NCBI GenBank assembly: GCA_949710005.1
Contig: OX453287.1
Coordinates: 22,607,285 to 22,671,284, forward strand
DNA: 64,000 nucleotides
Direction: 5' to 3'
From: Ricordea florida
Lineage: Eukaryota > Cnidaria > Anthozoa > Corallimorpharia > Ricordeidae
Shown: positions 50,902 to 63,699 of the stretch, in pieces
Layout: every line of letters begins with the position of its first letter
Position numbering within the stretch: position 1 is the first letter of the stretch
Program-made: the position numbers and the translations under genes
The notes under the pieces: generated by a model
The model's input: only the letters and a program-made list of their open reading frames with translations
Told to the model about the DNA's origin: nothing
The model's database searches: none

Positions 50902-53900
50902 TCAAATTGAAGATTCAAATTGACTGACTGGTAAAAGATTACTTCGACTCTCTTCGCCGAGAATTTGAAACGAAAGAGTCACAGAATCGTCACCATTGTT
51001 ATACCGCGCAATACCAGGGACTGGAGACGAGGTATCGCGGTCAGCTTGGGGAGGACTCTGGGAACACTGCTGTTGTCTTCTAACCTCAAGGCCTGGGACA
51101 GGTGTTTGAGGAGGACTGAGGCGAGACTGGGAGTGAGATAGTGGGTCTCCGTCCGCACGCGGTTCGCCTGCGTTTGCTTTACAATAGAACCACGAACCAA
51201 AATAAAAGATTGTGGATAGCACTGAAAATACAATAAAAACGGCTCCTGATAAGATATAAAACCCACCTTTAAACTCTTTAAAATCTGAATATCAAATAAG
51301 CTACAACTTTTTGTTTTTAAACATAAATTGCTTCTTCCACTAGCCTTCCTCCAAAAACGTTCTTTGAGCTTGGTCACGCATTCTTCAATTTGTGTGGCAC
51401 GTGACAAAGTGTAAAGAACGTCTCTTCAGGAGACACCCGAACAATAGCAAGTCCGCTGGTAAAATGCTATAAAAGGTAACGTAAACGTAATGGCAGGGTG
51501 GGTGGAAGGGAAATATCACTGCATTTCTCTGCGTGCCCTGGGTACAGTGCGCACACTGTGTACAGTGCGCACACTGTGTACAGTGCTCACATTGTGTACA
51601 GTGCTCACACTGTGTACAGTGCTCACACTGTGTACAGTGCTCACACTGTGTACAGTGCTCACACTGTGTACAGTGCGCACACTGTGTACAGTGCGCACAC
51701 TGTGTAATGTGCGCACACTGTGTACAGTGCGCACACTGTGTACAGTGCTCACACTGTGTACAGTGCTCACACTGTGTACAGTGCTCACACTGTGTACAGT
51801 GCTCACACTGTGTACAGTGCTCACACTGTGTACAGTGCGCACACTGTGTACAGTGCGCACACTGTGTACAGTGCGCACACTGTGTACAGTGCGCACACTG
51901 TGTACAGTGCGCACACTGTGTACAGTGCGCACACTGTGTACAGTGCTCACACTGTGTACAGTGCTCACACTGTGTACAGTGCGCACACTGTGTACAGTGC
52001 GCACACTGTGTACAGTGCTCAGTCTGTGTACAGTGCGCACACTGTGTACAGTGCTCACACTGTGTACAGTGCTCACACTGTGTACAGTGCTCACACTGTG
52101 TACAGTGCGCACACTGTGTACAGTGCGCACACTGTGTACAGTGCGCACACTGTGTACAGTGCGCACACTGTGTACAGTGCGCACACTGTGTACAGTGCTC
52201 ACACTGTGTACAGTGCGCACACTGTGTACAGTGCGCACACTGTGTACAGTGCGCACACTGTGTACAGTGCGCACACTGTGTACAGTGCGCACACTGTGTA
52301 CAGTGCTCACACTGTGTACAGTGCGCACACTGTGTACAGTGCGCACACTGTGTACAGTGCGCACACTGTGTACAGTGCTCACACTGTGTACAGTGCTCAC
52401 ACTGTGTACAGTGCTCACACTGTGTACAGTGCTCACACTGTGTACAGTGCTCACACTGTGTACAGTGCTCACACTGTGTACAGTGCTCACACTGTGTACA
52501 GTGCGCACACTGTGTACAGTGCGCACACTGTGTACAGTGCGCACACTGTGTACAGTGCGCACACTGTGTACAGTGCGCACACTGTGTACAGTGCTCACAC
52601 TGTGTACAGTGCTCACACTGTGTACAGTGCGCACACTGTGTACAGTGCGCACACTGTGTACAGTGCGCACACTGTGTACAGTGCGCACACTGTGTACAGT
52701 GCGCACACTGTGTACAGTGCTCACACTGTGTACAGTGCTCACACTGTGTACAGTGCTCACACTGTGTACAGTGCTCACACTGTGTACAGTGCTCACACTG
52801 TGTACAGTGCGCACACTGTGTACAGTGCGCACACTGTGTACAGTGCGCACACTGTGTACAGTGCGCACACTGTGTACAGTGCTCACACTGTGTACAGTGC
52901 TCACACTGTGTACAGTGCTCACACTGTGTACAGTGCTCACACTGTGTACAGTGCTCACACTGTGTACAGTGCGCACACTGTGTACAGTGCGCACACTGTG
53001 TACAGTGCGCACACTGTGTACAGTGCGCACACTGTGTACAGTGCGCACACTGTGTACAGTGCGCACACTGTGTACAGTGCGCACACTGTGTACAGTGCTC
53101 ACACTGTGTACATTGCTCACACTGTGTACAGTGCGCACACTGTGTACAGTGCGCACACTGTGTACAGTGCTCACACTGTGTACAGTGCTCACACTGTGTA
53201 CAGTGCTCACACTGTGTACAGTGCTCACACTGTGTACAGTGCGCACACTGTGTACAGTGCTCACACTGTGTACAGTGCTCACACTGTGTACAGTGCGCAC
53301 ACTGTGTACAGTGCGCACACTGTGTACAGTGCTCACACTGTGTACAGTGCGCACACTGTGTACAGTGCGCACACTGTGTACAGTGCTTAGTCTGTGTACA
53401 GTGCGCACACTGTGTACAGTGCTCACACTGTGTACAGTGCGCACACTGTGTACAGTGCGCACACTGTGTACAGTGAGCACACTGTGTACAGTGCGCACAC
53501 TGTGTACAGTGCGCACACTGTGTACAGTGCGCACACTGTGTACAGTGCGCACACTGTGTACAGTGCTCACACTGTGTACAGTGCGCACACTGTGTACAGT
53601 GCGCACACTGTGTACAGTGCGCACACTGTGTACAGTGCGCACACTGTGTACAGTGCTCACACTGCGTACAGTGCGCACACTGTGTACAGTGCGCACACTG
53701 TGTACAGTGCGCACACTGTGTACAGTGCGCACACTGTGTACAGTGCTCACACTGTGTACAGTGCTCACACTGTGTACAGTGCGCACACTGTGTACAGTGC
53801 GCACACTGTGTACAGTGCGCACACTGTGTACAGTGCGCACACTGTGTACAGTGCTCACACTGTGTACAGTGCGCACACTGTGTACAGTGCGCACACTGTG

Positions 53901-56900
53901 TACAGTGCTCACACTGTGTACAGTGCTCACACTGTGTACAGTGCTCACACTGTGTACAGTGCTCACACTGTGTACAGTGCTCACACTGTGTACAGTGCTC
54001 ACACTGTGTACAGTGCTCACACTGTGTACAGTGCTCACACTGTGTACAGTGCGCACACTGTGTACAGTGCTCACACTGTGTACAGTGCTCACACTGTGTA
54101 CAGTGCTCACACTGTGTACAGTGCTCACACTGTGTACAGTGCTCACACTGTGTACAGTGCTCACACTGTGTACAGTGCTCACACTGTGTACAGTGCGCAC
54201 ACTGTGTACAGTGCTCACACTGTGTACAGTGCGCACACTGTGTACAGTGCGCACACTGTGTACAGTGCTCACACTGTGTACAGTGCGCACACTGTGTACA
54301 GTGCGCACACTGTGTACAGTGCGCACACTGTGTACAGTGCTCACACTGTGTACAGTGCTCACACTGTGTACAGTGCTCACACTGTGTACAGTGCTCACAC
54401 TGTGTACAGTGCGCACACTGTGTACAGTGCTCACACTGTGTACAGTGCTCACACTGTGTACAGTGCGCACACTGTGTACAGTGCGCACACTGTGTACAGT
54501 GCTCACACTGTGTACAGTGCGCACACTGTGTACAGTGCGCACACTGTGTACAGTGCTTAGTCTGTGTACAGTGCGCACACTGTGTACAGTGCTCACACTG
54601 TGTACAGTGCGCACACTGTGTACAGTGCGCACACTGTGTACAGTGAGCACACTGTGTACAGTGCGCACACTGTGTACAGTGCGCACACTGTGTACAGTGC
54701 GCACACTGTGTACAGTGCGCACACTGTGTACAGTGCTCACACTGTGTACAGTGCGCACACTGTGTACAGTGCGCACACTGTGTACAGTGCGCACACTGTG
54801 TACAGTGCGCACACTGTGTACAGTGCTCACACTGTGTACAGTGCGCACACTGTGTACAGTGCGCACACTGTGTACAGTGCGCACACTGTGTACAGTGCTC
54901 ACACTGTGTACAGTGCTCACACTGTGTACAGTGCTCACACTGTGTACAGTGCTCACACTGTGTACAGTGCTCACACTGTGTACAGTGCTCACACTGTGTA
55001 CAGTGCTCACACTGTGTACAGTGCGCACACTGTGTACAGTGCTCACACTGTGTACAGTGCTCACACTGTGTACAGTGCTCACACTGTGTAGTGCTCACAC
55101 TGTGTACAGTGCTCACACTGTGTACAGTGCTCACACTGTGTACAGTGCTCACACTGTGTACAGTGCTCACACTGTGTACAGTGCTCACACTGTGTACATT
55201 GCTCACACTGTGTACAGTGCGCACACTGTGTACAGTGCGCACACTGTGTACAGTGCTCACACTGTGTACAGTGCTCACACTGTGTACAGTGCTCACACTG
55301 TGTACAGTGCGCACACTGTGTACAGTGCGCACACTGTGTACAGTGCTCACACTGTGTACAGTGCGCACACTGTGTACAGTGCGCACACTGTGTACAGTGC
55401 TCACACTGTGTACAGTGCGCACACTGTGTACAGTGCGCACACTGTGTACAGTGCTTAGTCTGTGTACAGTGCGCACACTGTGTACAGTGCTCACACTGTG
55501 TACAGTGCTCACACTGTGTACAGTGCGCACACTGTGTACAGTGTGCACACTGTGTACAGTGCTCAGTCTGTGTACAGTGCGCACACTGTGTACAGTGCTC
55601 ACACTGTGTACAGTGCTCACACTGTGTACAGTGCTCACACTGTGTACAGTGCTCACACTGTGTACAGTGCTCACACTGTGTACAGTGCTCACACTGTGTA
55701 CAGTGCTCACACTGTGTACAGTGCTCACACTGTGTACAGTGCTCACAGTGTACAGTGCTCACACTGTGTACAGTGCGCACACTGTGTACAGTGCTCACAC
55801 TGTGTACAGTGCTCACACTGTGTACAGTGCGCACACTTTGTACAGTGCGCACACTGTGTACAGTGCTCACACTGTGTACAGTGCGCACACTGTGTACAGT
55901 GCGCACACTGTGTACAGTGCTCAGTCTGTGTACAGTGCGCACACTGTGTACAGTGCTCACACTGTGTACAGTGCTCACACTGTGTACAGTGCTCACACTG
56001 TGTACAGTGCTCACACTGTGTACAGTGCTCAGTCTGTGTACAGTGTGCACACTGTGTACAGTGCTCACACTGTGTACAGTGCTCACACTGTGTACAGTGC
56101 GCACACTGTGTACAGTGCTCACACTGTGTACAGTGCTCAGTCTGTGTACAGTGTGCACACTGTGTACAGTGCTCACACTGTGTACAGTGCTCACACTGTG
56201 TACAGTGCTCACACTGTGTACAGTGCGCACACTTTGTACAGTGCGCACACTGTGTACAGTGCTCACACTGTGTACAGTGCGCACACTGTGTACAGTGCTC
56301 ACACTGTGTACAGTGCGCACACTGTGTACAGTGCTCACACTGTGTACAGTGCTCAGTCTGTTTAAGATACTCCATCGTGGTCCCCAAGATTTTCAAGCCT
56401 TGAGACCGACCGGTTAGCTCAGTTGGCAGAGCACCGGACTATCGTGCGGAAGGTCACTGGTTTGAACCTTGGCCGGACCATCACCCAGGGTATCTAAATT
56501 ACTGAGGAGAAAGTGCTGCCTTTGCAATGATATCTATAAAATGGTTAGACTTTCTAGTCTTCTCGAACAAGGAAGACAAACCCTTGTTCGTACTACTTAG
56601 TGGGACGCTAAAGAACCCACACACTGTTTGCGAAGATTAAGTGACGTAGTTCCCGTCTACTGGGTTTCCTCGCTACCTTCACTAGTGCTGCGACATTATT
56701 ATACGTAAACGTGTAATGACACATTTAAAAATTAAAAAATAATAAATACTAATAGTATATCAATTATATGCACTCTTGGGCCATAGGTATTTTGGTTTAA
56801 TTCGATCTATTTTCATTCACTGATTTTTCGGTGGCCTCAGTATACTTTCATTGGGGATTGAAATCCGAAAGCTAAGTTTTAGTTTGTCTGTTTAGTATAT

Positions 56901-59900
56901 CAATGTTCAGTTCTTGCACGCTCACATACTACTTATAAACCGAGAGTGAGGTCACCACATGGAAATCTAAGACCGAAGGCTTGCTGTATTGACCGAGCGA
57001 TAGCGAGGTTAATACATCAAGGCCGAGGTCTGAGATTTCCTTGTAATGACCGAACGGACGAGTTAATAAGTTATTTGTTATATTGCCTTTTTAGCACTAG
57101 AAAAAAAAAAGCTAGAAGGGTTTCTCAATATCCGCTTGCGCTCGCAAAAGGTCATCAAAATCATGTTCACTGAACCGAAACTAACCCGACCATGCGATCG
57201 ACACCAGAAGTGACAGAAGAAACAGTTTCTTTGAAAATGAGACAACATTTGTCAATATCAAAAAAAAAATTTTCGGAAAAATTTTCATAATGCCCGGTCA
57301 TTACAAAAAAATATTGCCCGCTCAACAGCCAATCAGAGCGCGCGTTGTAGCCATATACTAAACTACATAAGAACAACGGAACAAATCTTCCCTGCTTTTA
57401 TTGTTTTTCTTAAACAATAGTTCTTACCTTGAAAGAACAGCCCTGCAGCGACCAGGAGATAGCTAAGCAGCTCATTGTTGTATTCTAAACAGCTACCAAC
57501 ACCACTACAAGTCTCCTCCCACAAGATACAGGTCTTATCGATAAAGGCACCAAACATGACAGGTCCAGGCAATGAGCCGAACATGCATAAAAACAGCCAC
57601 TGAAGACCAAGGGCGTAGGTCCGCTGATTATCCGGCACGCACCTAATACGGCATATATTGCACGGTTAGACTATAAGTTTGAGTAGGTAAGGTGACCCGA
57701 ACCAAGTTGAGTATTTAACTCGTAAGAACAAAGACGAGTAGTCATATAAGTCTTCACTTTTCAGGCCAAATCACAACTACTGAAGATTGCGTTAATACTG
57801 TAAGTCAAGTCATCAGCTGAAGAAATGTTAAACGTGCAGAGTGCAACCATCGAGTTATGGACGCAAGCAGGAGGTTGCTGAGCATGAAAGAAGCACAAGA
57901 GATGCTAGAGGTACAGCCATGAGCATCTCTAGCTTCTTGAGTGCTTAGCAAACCTCCCATCTTTACAATCTGGCTTCAGCATGCAACCCATGGGCAAATA
58001 GATTGTGCGTATTAGCCAATCATAACGCGCGCTTTCCCAAAGCTATGTTATAATACGTTTTTAACCGTAGAGCAAAATACATTATTTATTTCCTATATAC
58101 TCGATTTTTTGACAACATTCTTTTCATGGGCATCTATAAACCACTTGTTCTCCGAATCCCGGCGTAGACAGGCTATGGAGTATCACACAAGTTCAAGTCC
58201 CAATTCCAGCCTATTCTTCGCGGGTTTAAATCCCGTTTCAGCCTATCCTTTTTCACACAAGCCATAAAAACCTTAAAAGCCGGTGCTTATCCCGGTTTCT
58301 GTAGCATGAAGCACCTGGGAGTATTGTTACTCCCCCCTGAATAGGATGCCAGTCCAACCCAAAGTTACCCCCAACATTGTATCGCTGGTACCCATTTATA
58401 CACCTGGGTGGAGAGAGACAGTGTGGAGTTAAGTTTCTTGTCTAAGGAGACAACACAAGTTACTGCGAGCCTTACATCCCTAGTAACCATTTATATACCT
58501 GGGTGGAGAGAGACAGAGTGGAGTTAAGTTTCTTGTCTCATGAAGGAACAATGCCAAAACTAGGGCTCGAACACCACATCTCCTATTTGGAAGTCCGACA
58601 CGCTAACCACTACACTACCGTGTCTCAAACGATTTAACACTGCAAGTGAATATATATGAAAGACCATATATTTGAACTGCCGAGTAATATGTAAAGACAT
58701 TGATTGATCATCCCGTTCAGGCCTAAGTTTTTTTCAGGCTTCAATTTCACAGCTGCTTAAGTTGTGCACATAACTGCGATGATCAATTAATGTCATTACA
58801 GATTTAACATTATCACACGCACCTTAATATGACAGTCTTGTTGGGTGTGGCGTTCATGAAGTTGAAGATAAGAAGCACCACAGCACCGAACAGAAATGGA
58901 ATCAAGTTTTTACAATCGCGATCACAGGTGCCCCTCTTTGCTGTTCCGTAATGGCGGCCATCCTCAACGGAAGAGATGCAACGACAGTTATCATAACTCT
59001 GGAAAAGGAGGAAGTGAAACGATTTCAGTCATTTTAAGAATTAACAAATCGAATGTGGTTTAGCGTTGTCTGTACTCTTATCGACAGCGAGTACGCGTCA
59101 TCACAGTGGTCAAAATGTTGTGGACTCTCGAGGCACAGCCGAGTGAGTCCACAACAAATTTTGGCTCAAATATTTCGCTCGGAGTCATGACGTACTTATT
59201 TTTTCGAGTCACAACAAGAATTTCGTAATTCATCGAAAAACGTGACTTATTTTCTCATTTCTGTTGTTCAGCGTTTTGTTTTTTTTTTACTTCGCAACAA
59301 AGTCGAACAAGTGCACCAGGGCCGGACGGCTTTTTCCAGACCGGCTCACGTCAACCCGTCCGGCCCTGCACACATCAGCTTTTACTATAGTTTTCTATTG
59401 GATTGCGCGAGCAGGGTTGGATGGGTTATATGATAAATTCAGTTATTTTGCGCAGTTTCCCGGCTGAATAAAATAGCTGAACCACAAAAACATTGACTAC
59501 CGAGAAGGACCTTCAAAAGTGGGCGGTAGAAAGTCTTTTTTTACCATATTTGAGGCGCCCTGCCCGGGTCGAGTAGTACAATGACCGGTGTGTGCAATGA
59601 CAGAGTGACATGTGATACTTAGTAGGGCCGGAGTGCAATGAACCATACCCAGTCCACCCCTCAGAAAGAAAAAGGCCAGGCCACAAGGCCGTAAGCCAAA
59701 ACTTCCTATAAAGTGCAATGGGATATAACTGGCAGTAGATGCGATGTCTGTGACACCATCCCGCGTCAGGTAAGTACGGTAGAACGTATGAAGTTTGACA
59801 TGTGTTACGTTGACTTTTAACGTCACGTGAAAACATGTTTTGTATCTGTGTGCGTTCAAGCGTAGGTGCAATCGACAGTACTCCCCGAGTTAAGCCTTGA

Positions 59901-62900
59901 GTCAAACAATTTGGTTATACACTTGTTTTTATTTCTAGAGTTAAACATTGAGTCATAAATGCGGTTTTACCTTTAAGCCTTTTAACTCTCATAGTCAATC
60001 TTTGGGTCTTACAATGTTTCTTATTTTCACGCCTTTCGCTTCCAGAGTACAACCTAGATGCATACACCAGTTATAGTCTGTGTAACACTTACCTCTAAAC
60101 TTCCATCGTTAATTCTCTCTGTGCATCCAGCGTGACAGGGCGAAAAATACGACAACTCATCAACGCCACAAACCGGATCATATACAGGGCTTTCACAGTG
60201 GCACAAAGAATTACAAAGCGCCGACCTGTTCAGCACACTACCAGATCTGTTAAAGCAAAAAATATGGCGCCGGTGAGAACAAAGTACGACCAATGACGCA
60301 GAGACTGCAGAGCGGATACTTGGTTGCAATTAATTATATATGGCAAGTCGGACAGAGCATAAATACAACCACCCCACGAGACGCAACACACTTGACTGTT
60401 AATGACTGCTAGGAGAGCATTACTATGAATGCTTCCCCGGGGGGGGGGGGGGGTGGTACTTCCATATAGTGGCTAATGGGGATATGCCACCGTTTGGGGA
60501 CACATTTTCACGACTGGATTCACTGTGATGAGGTTGCATTTTCAACAGAGTTTACCAGAACGGGGTCACACATTTTCAGAATTTCGGGGTAAGAAAATTC
60601 TAGCAAGTGGGGATTCAAAATGGTCTAAATTAAAAAGTTCAGAAAGTTGTTGTTTATCAAATGTAAAAATCAGCTCGCATTACATTCCGTTCTTGAAACC
60701 ACAACTGAAAATGTGTCAATTCATTTTAGGATGACTTAAAGGATTGATAAAGTAGACGCATAAATAGAAAGTGACTGGGATCGCAAAAATTGCATTTTCC
60801 TAAAAGTTACAAAGATGCGGTTTATAACTGGCCACAAAGTAGACTTTAATGGGGCAACAAAAATTAACCCAAACACCCCCCCCCCCCACCACCACCACCA
60901 CTACCACCCACCCCCACCCCTTCGGGAATGTTCTGTAAACGCCAACAACAGTTCTTCTAAAAACTACCTGCACTCGGACAATCAAACTCAACAAAAGACT
61001 ACAATCAAAATAGCCCATCCGTTAACAGTTGGTGTATGGCTGACTGACCTCGGCAAAAAAAAAAAAATCCACTACAGAGCTAAAAAATACAAAAGACGAC
61101 ACAAAAAACTACAGTTAAAAAGCCAATCCGTTACCTGTTGTTGTATGGTTGACTGATCCCGGCAATCAATGCGGTTTTACATCCGGGTATCAAGAAAGTC
61201 AAGACAGCCCACGTGCCGATAAATTGAAAGATAAAACAGTACTTTGCGGCCATCTTACACGAACGCCTCACATCCACTCTTTTGACAAGGTAACTTCCCA
61301 GGAAAATACCGCCCGCGGTACCTGGAATGATCACAATGCCTGACAGAATACCTGCACAAGACCAAGAAGCAAACTTGAACTGTTATCCACGAACTATTTA
61401 CTAAATTTCAACGACATTTAAATTCTACGTTCACATTGCAGCCAGGTGTACAATGAGACATAGTTTAATGCTAAGCTGGTTAAATAAATGAATATTAATT
61501 TTAAAATTAACATTCACCGACCGACGTTTCGACAGTCCTGCCTAGTGTTTTCCCCTGTCTCGTGGTTTGGCTGTACGACTCTACTTACTACCGTTTTGAA
61601 AAGCATAGTTAACAAAGTGTAAACTACATTTACTATCCCAGGCGCTTTTGAAAACAACTACAAAATCTCTGTACAGATCTAAAAATTGACTAAGTGAATT
61701 GTCTGGCCGGGATATGGGTTTTTACAGTTTTTGCAAACTGCACTAGAATTTACAATTGATAATGTAGATCGTTGAATTCATATAACCAACTTGTGAACAT
61801 ATGTTCACACCTATCAAGAGTCACTGGTACTTATTCATTCCCGCGAGCAACTATAGAGACACTACACAGCATATCTACGCATATTTCTGTCCAATACACA
61901 TACACTATATTAGCACTCACTTCAAGGCAATCATCAGAAAGACACGATAGAGCAGACCTGGACGCATTTGCACGTGTGTTCACCTATTCACACACAGTTC
62001 TTACGCATTATCTCGGGGCACAGCAGATGCACAGTACACGCATCTGCGCTTTCTACACGCGTTTTAACGTACCAGCTGTCGAGGAAGACTTGCCAAACTG
62101 CGATTGAATAAACTTAGAGACGAAAGGCCCGAGTCCAGTTGCAATAAGCGTCGTACAACAGAAAGCAAACGTGTTTAGAATGAACGTCTTGTTGGTGAGT
62201 ATGGCTTTAGTGGCAGGAATGATATCCTTCAGTCGTCCTCTTATGTGCTCGTCTCGGGGTGGCAGCAGTCCCTCCTTTATGGCGGCCATTCTTCTCTCTT
62301 GTGCACCAGGCATTTCCTTTGGATAACCGAGAAGGGCTATGGAGGTACAGAGCAAGAGCAGGCCCCCGAAAAAGTACCCTAGCCACCAGGCGCCGATCCA
62401 GCGGGGATCATCGGGTGTCAGGTCAACTCCAGGGGGCTACACAGAAACAAACAGTGGATTAAACTATTATTAAGAAACTGTACTGTTTGTTTTGCCCTAC
62501 AGTAGGGGTTCTAACTTATTCATCTGTGGATCAAACCATGCAGTGTGACCATTCTTTGGAAAGCTACTGAACAGTACTGTACTGTGGTACTGTTTGTTGT
62601 ACTATACAGTGTGGTTCTAACTTATTAATCTGTGGATCAAACCATGGAATGTGACCATTCTTTGTAAAGCTGAACAGTACTGTACTGTGGTACTGTTTGT
62701 TTTACTATACAGTGTGGTTCTAACTTTTTCTTCTGTGAATCAAGCCATTACATGTAGAGTGACCACTCTATGGAAAGCTACTGAACAGTGCTGCACTGCG
62801 GATACAGTGTGGTTCTGATTTTACATCTGAGGATCAAACCACGCAGTGTGGCAATGCTTTGGAAACTTACGGAACAGTAACGTAATATGTCGACTTTGAT

Positions 62901-63693
62901 CACGCAGTGTGACTGACTACCTCTCCCAATGAATTTGTCGACATCTCGAATGTCGGTTAATAAATATTAAAAGCTCAGTGCAATATTTCGAGCGCATGAA
63001 TTTTTTTCAACATCACACCTGATTGGTAACGAACGAAGAATCCTCTCCCCGCTTCCATCCCCCTCAAACACACACACGCGCACGCGCACTCACCCACCCT
63101 GAGAACCAAGTTTGATTGGCCCTTTACCTGAATCAGATCCACCCACACGTTGAGAAGCGACCCTCCAGCGACGTAACCAATCCCAGGGCCAAAAAACGTG
63201 GCCGTAAACCACACGCCCAGATACATGGGCGCAGCTTTGGGGTTTACATTCTCGTCAATATACGCTGGACCGAGCGTAAACAAGGGCGTTGTCCCTGCTC
63301 CAAGAAGAAGTTTGGCACCTATGAACACCAGCATGTACTTCCAAGCCGTGTAGCCCTTTGCTTCGGCGCAAATCTCTTCGTACGGTGGTTTTACGGTGGT
63401 ATTAAACAAACACAAGTCTCCAGTTTCCGTTTTGCTAAATTCAATAGGAGTATACTTTCCGACAAGCACGTGCGGCAGAGCGAACAGCAAGCACCCAAGG
63501 CTCGTAACCAGGGCCCCCAGGCCAAGCCATCTGGCCTTGTTTCTATGGCCACCGAAGTAACTAATGAAGATGATCAGCAACAGAGCGGATACGTCGTTAG
63601 CTGCCACTATCATTCCCGTCTGTTTGCTGGTCAGTTTGAAACGCTTTTCTAAAGACGTGAGGCCTGCTGCTGTTAAACCAGTGGCGATCATTC
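50902..63693 (-). CDS. Organic anion transporter (OATP/SLCO family), N-terminus outside window
   Basis: Seven exons on the minus strand: 63693-63128, 62436-62073, 61351-61135, 60246-60093, 58998-58823, 57642-57428, 51284-50902. Phases join for about 690 residues. The OATP signature DDPRWIGAWWLG is in the second exon. The Kazal-like extracellular loop 5 is in the fourth (C-x3-C-x-C, DPVCGVDELSYFSPCHAGC). TM-like segments include LLLIIFISYFGG, LLFALPHVLVG and FIFQFIGTWAVLTFLI, and the last exon gives TM12 (GAVFIVFSVLSTIFYFGSW) and a Ser/Pro-rich cytoplasmic tail. It should import amphipathic organic anions across the plasma membrane; it looks closest to SLCO4-type sequences. Codons before ...GMIATGL lie right of 63693 beyond the window. 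The last intron (57427-51285) holds the 18-bp satellite. The join to the final exon uses the acceptor GATATTCAG|A and is the least certain one. Confidence 0.93.
51541..56363. repeat. 18-bp satellite array, about 268 units, in the last SLCO intron
   Basis: The unit is GTACAGTGCGCACACTGT in phase with two main versions, GTGCGCAC and GTGCTCAC, intermixed along 4.8 kb. Rare versions are GCTCAGTCTG, GCTTAGTCTG, GTGAGCAC, GTGTGCAC, ACTTTGTAC, ACTGCGTAC and CATTGCTC. A 2-bp deletion near 55088 and a shorter unit near 55747 shift the phase. A block of 1170 bp (65 units) is duplicated: GCTTAG at 53385/54555 and GAGCAC at 53474/54644. Because 18 is a multiple of three and the unit has no stop, frames over 1000 codons are open on both strands; I do not regard them as genes. 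Confidence 0.98.
56407..56705 (+). mobile_element. tRNA-derived SINE (family C)
   Basis: The head ACCGGTTAGCTCAGTTGGCA...GGTTTGAACC is tRNA-like with degenerate A and B boxes. The body contains TGGTTAGACTTTCTAGTC, GGGACGCTAAAGAACCC and GTGACGTAGTTCCCG. It abuts the right edge of the 18-bp satellite (44 bp away). Confidence 0.75.
56706..57360. other. SLCO intron DNA with a probable MITE
   Basis: 56940-57310 contains GACCGAGCGATAGCGAGG, TAATGACCGAACGG and the inverse CCGGTCATTAC, then CAGCCAATCAGAGCGCGCG. The pairing TAATGACCG / CGGTCATTA suggests inverted ends. No coding content. Confidence 0.45.
57643..58822. other. SLCO intron with two SINE copies
   Basis: 58290-58630 is a family D SINE in minus orientation (tRNA-like head GACACGGTAGTGTAGTGGTT at 58624-58605 on the minus strand, with an internal duplicate of CACCTGGGTGGAGAGAGACA). 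58650-58810 is the body of SINE family B. A further GCCAATCATAACGCGCGC word lies near 58013. Confidence 0.6.
58999..60092. other. SLCO intron, probable repeats, no gene
   Basis: 59118-59165 is a small foldback (GTTGTGGACTC / GAGTCCACAAC). 59325-59365 has CAGGGCCGGACGG and CCGTCCGGCCCTG inverted words. The short frames there are not supported as genes. Confidence 0.5.
60247..61134. other. SLCO intron with homopolymer and CCA-rich runs
   Basis: A run of about 16 G lies near 60438-60455, and a C13/(CCA)n run near 60877-60920. No gene or recognisable element. Confidence 0.6.
61352..62072. other. SLCO intron, nothing recognised
   Basis: 720 bp of intron between the second and third visible exons. 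I see no gene, RNA or clear repeat in it. Confidence 0.5.
62470..62900. repeat. ~106-bp dispersed satellite (block 6), SLCO intron
   Basis: Three to four units, increasingly degenerate to the right (GTACTGTTTGTTTTACTATA, GGATCAAACCATGCAGTGTG). Same family as in IDE and P450 introns. Confidence 0.88.
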
Positions 63694-63699
63694 CTGGTG

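Noticed and set aside
51385..56417. Reading frames of 1453, 1322, 1188 and 647 codons with CTQCAHC, VQCAHC, TLCTVR and YSAHTV repeats
   Set aside because: They arise because the 18-bp satellite unit is a multiple of three and has no stop in most frames of both strands. The frames overlap each other, lie inside an SLCO intron, and their flanks are not protein-like.
59497..59905. Two overlapping minus-strand ORFs of 124 and 130 codons
   Set aside because: No motif, no splice-compatible neighbours, and they lie in an SLCO intron between two confident exons.
63116..63652. 178-codon plus-strand ORF
   Set aside because: Antisense shadow of the large SLCO exon at 63693-63128.
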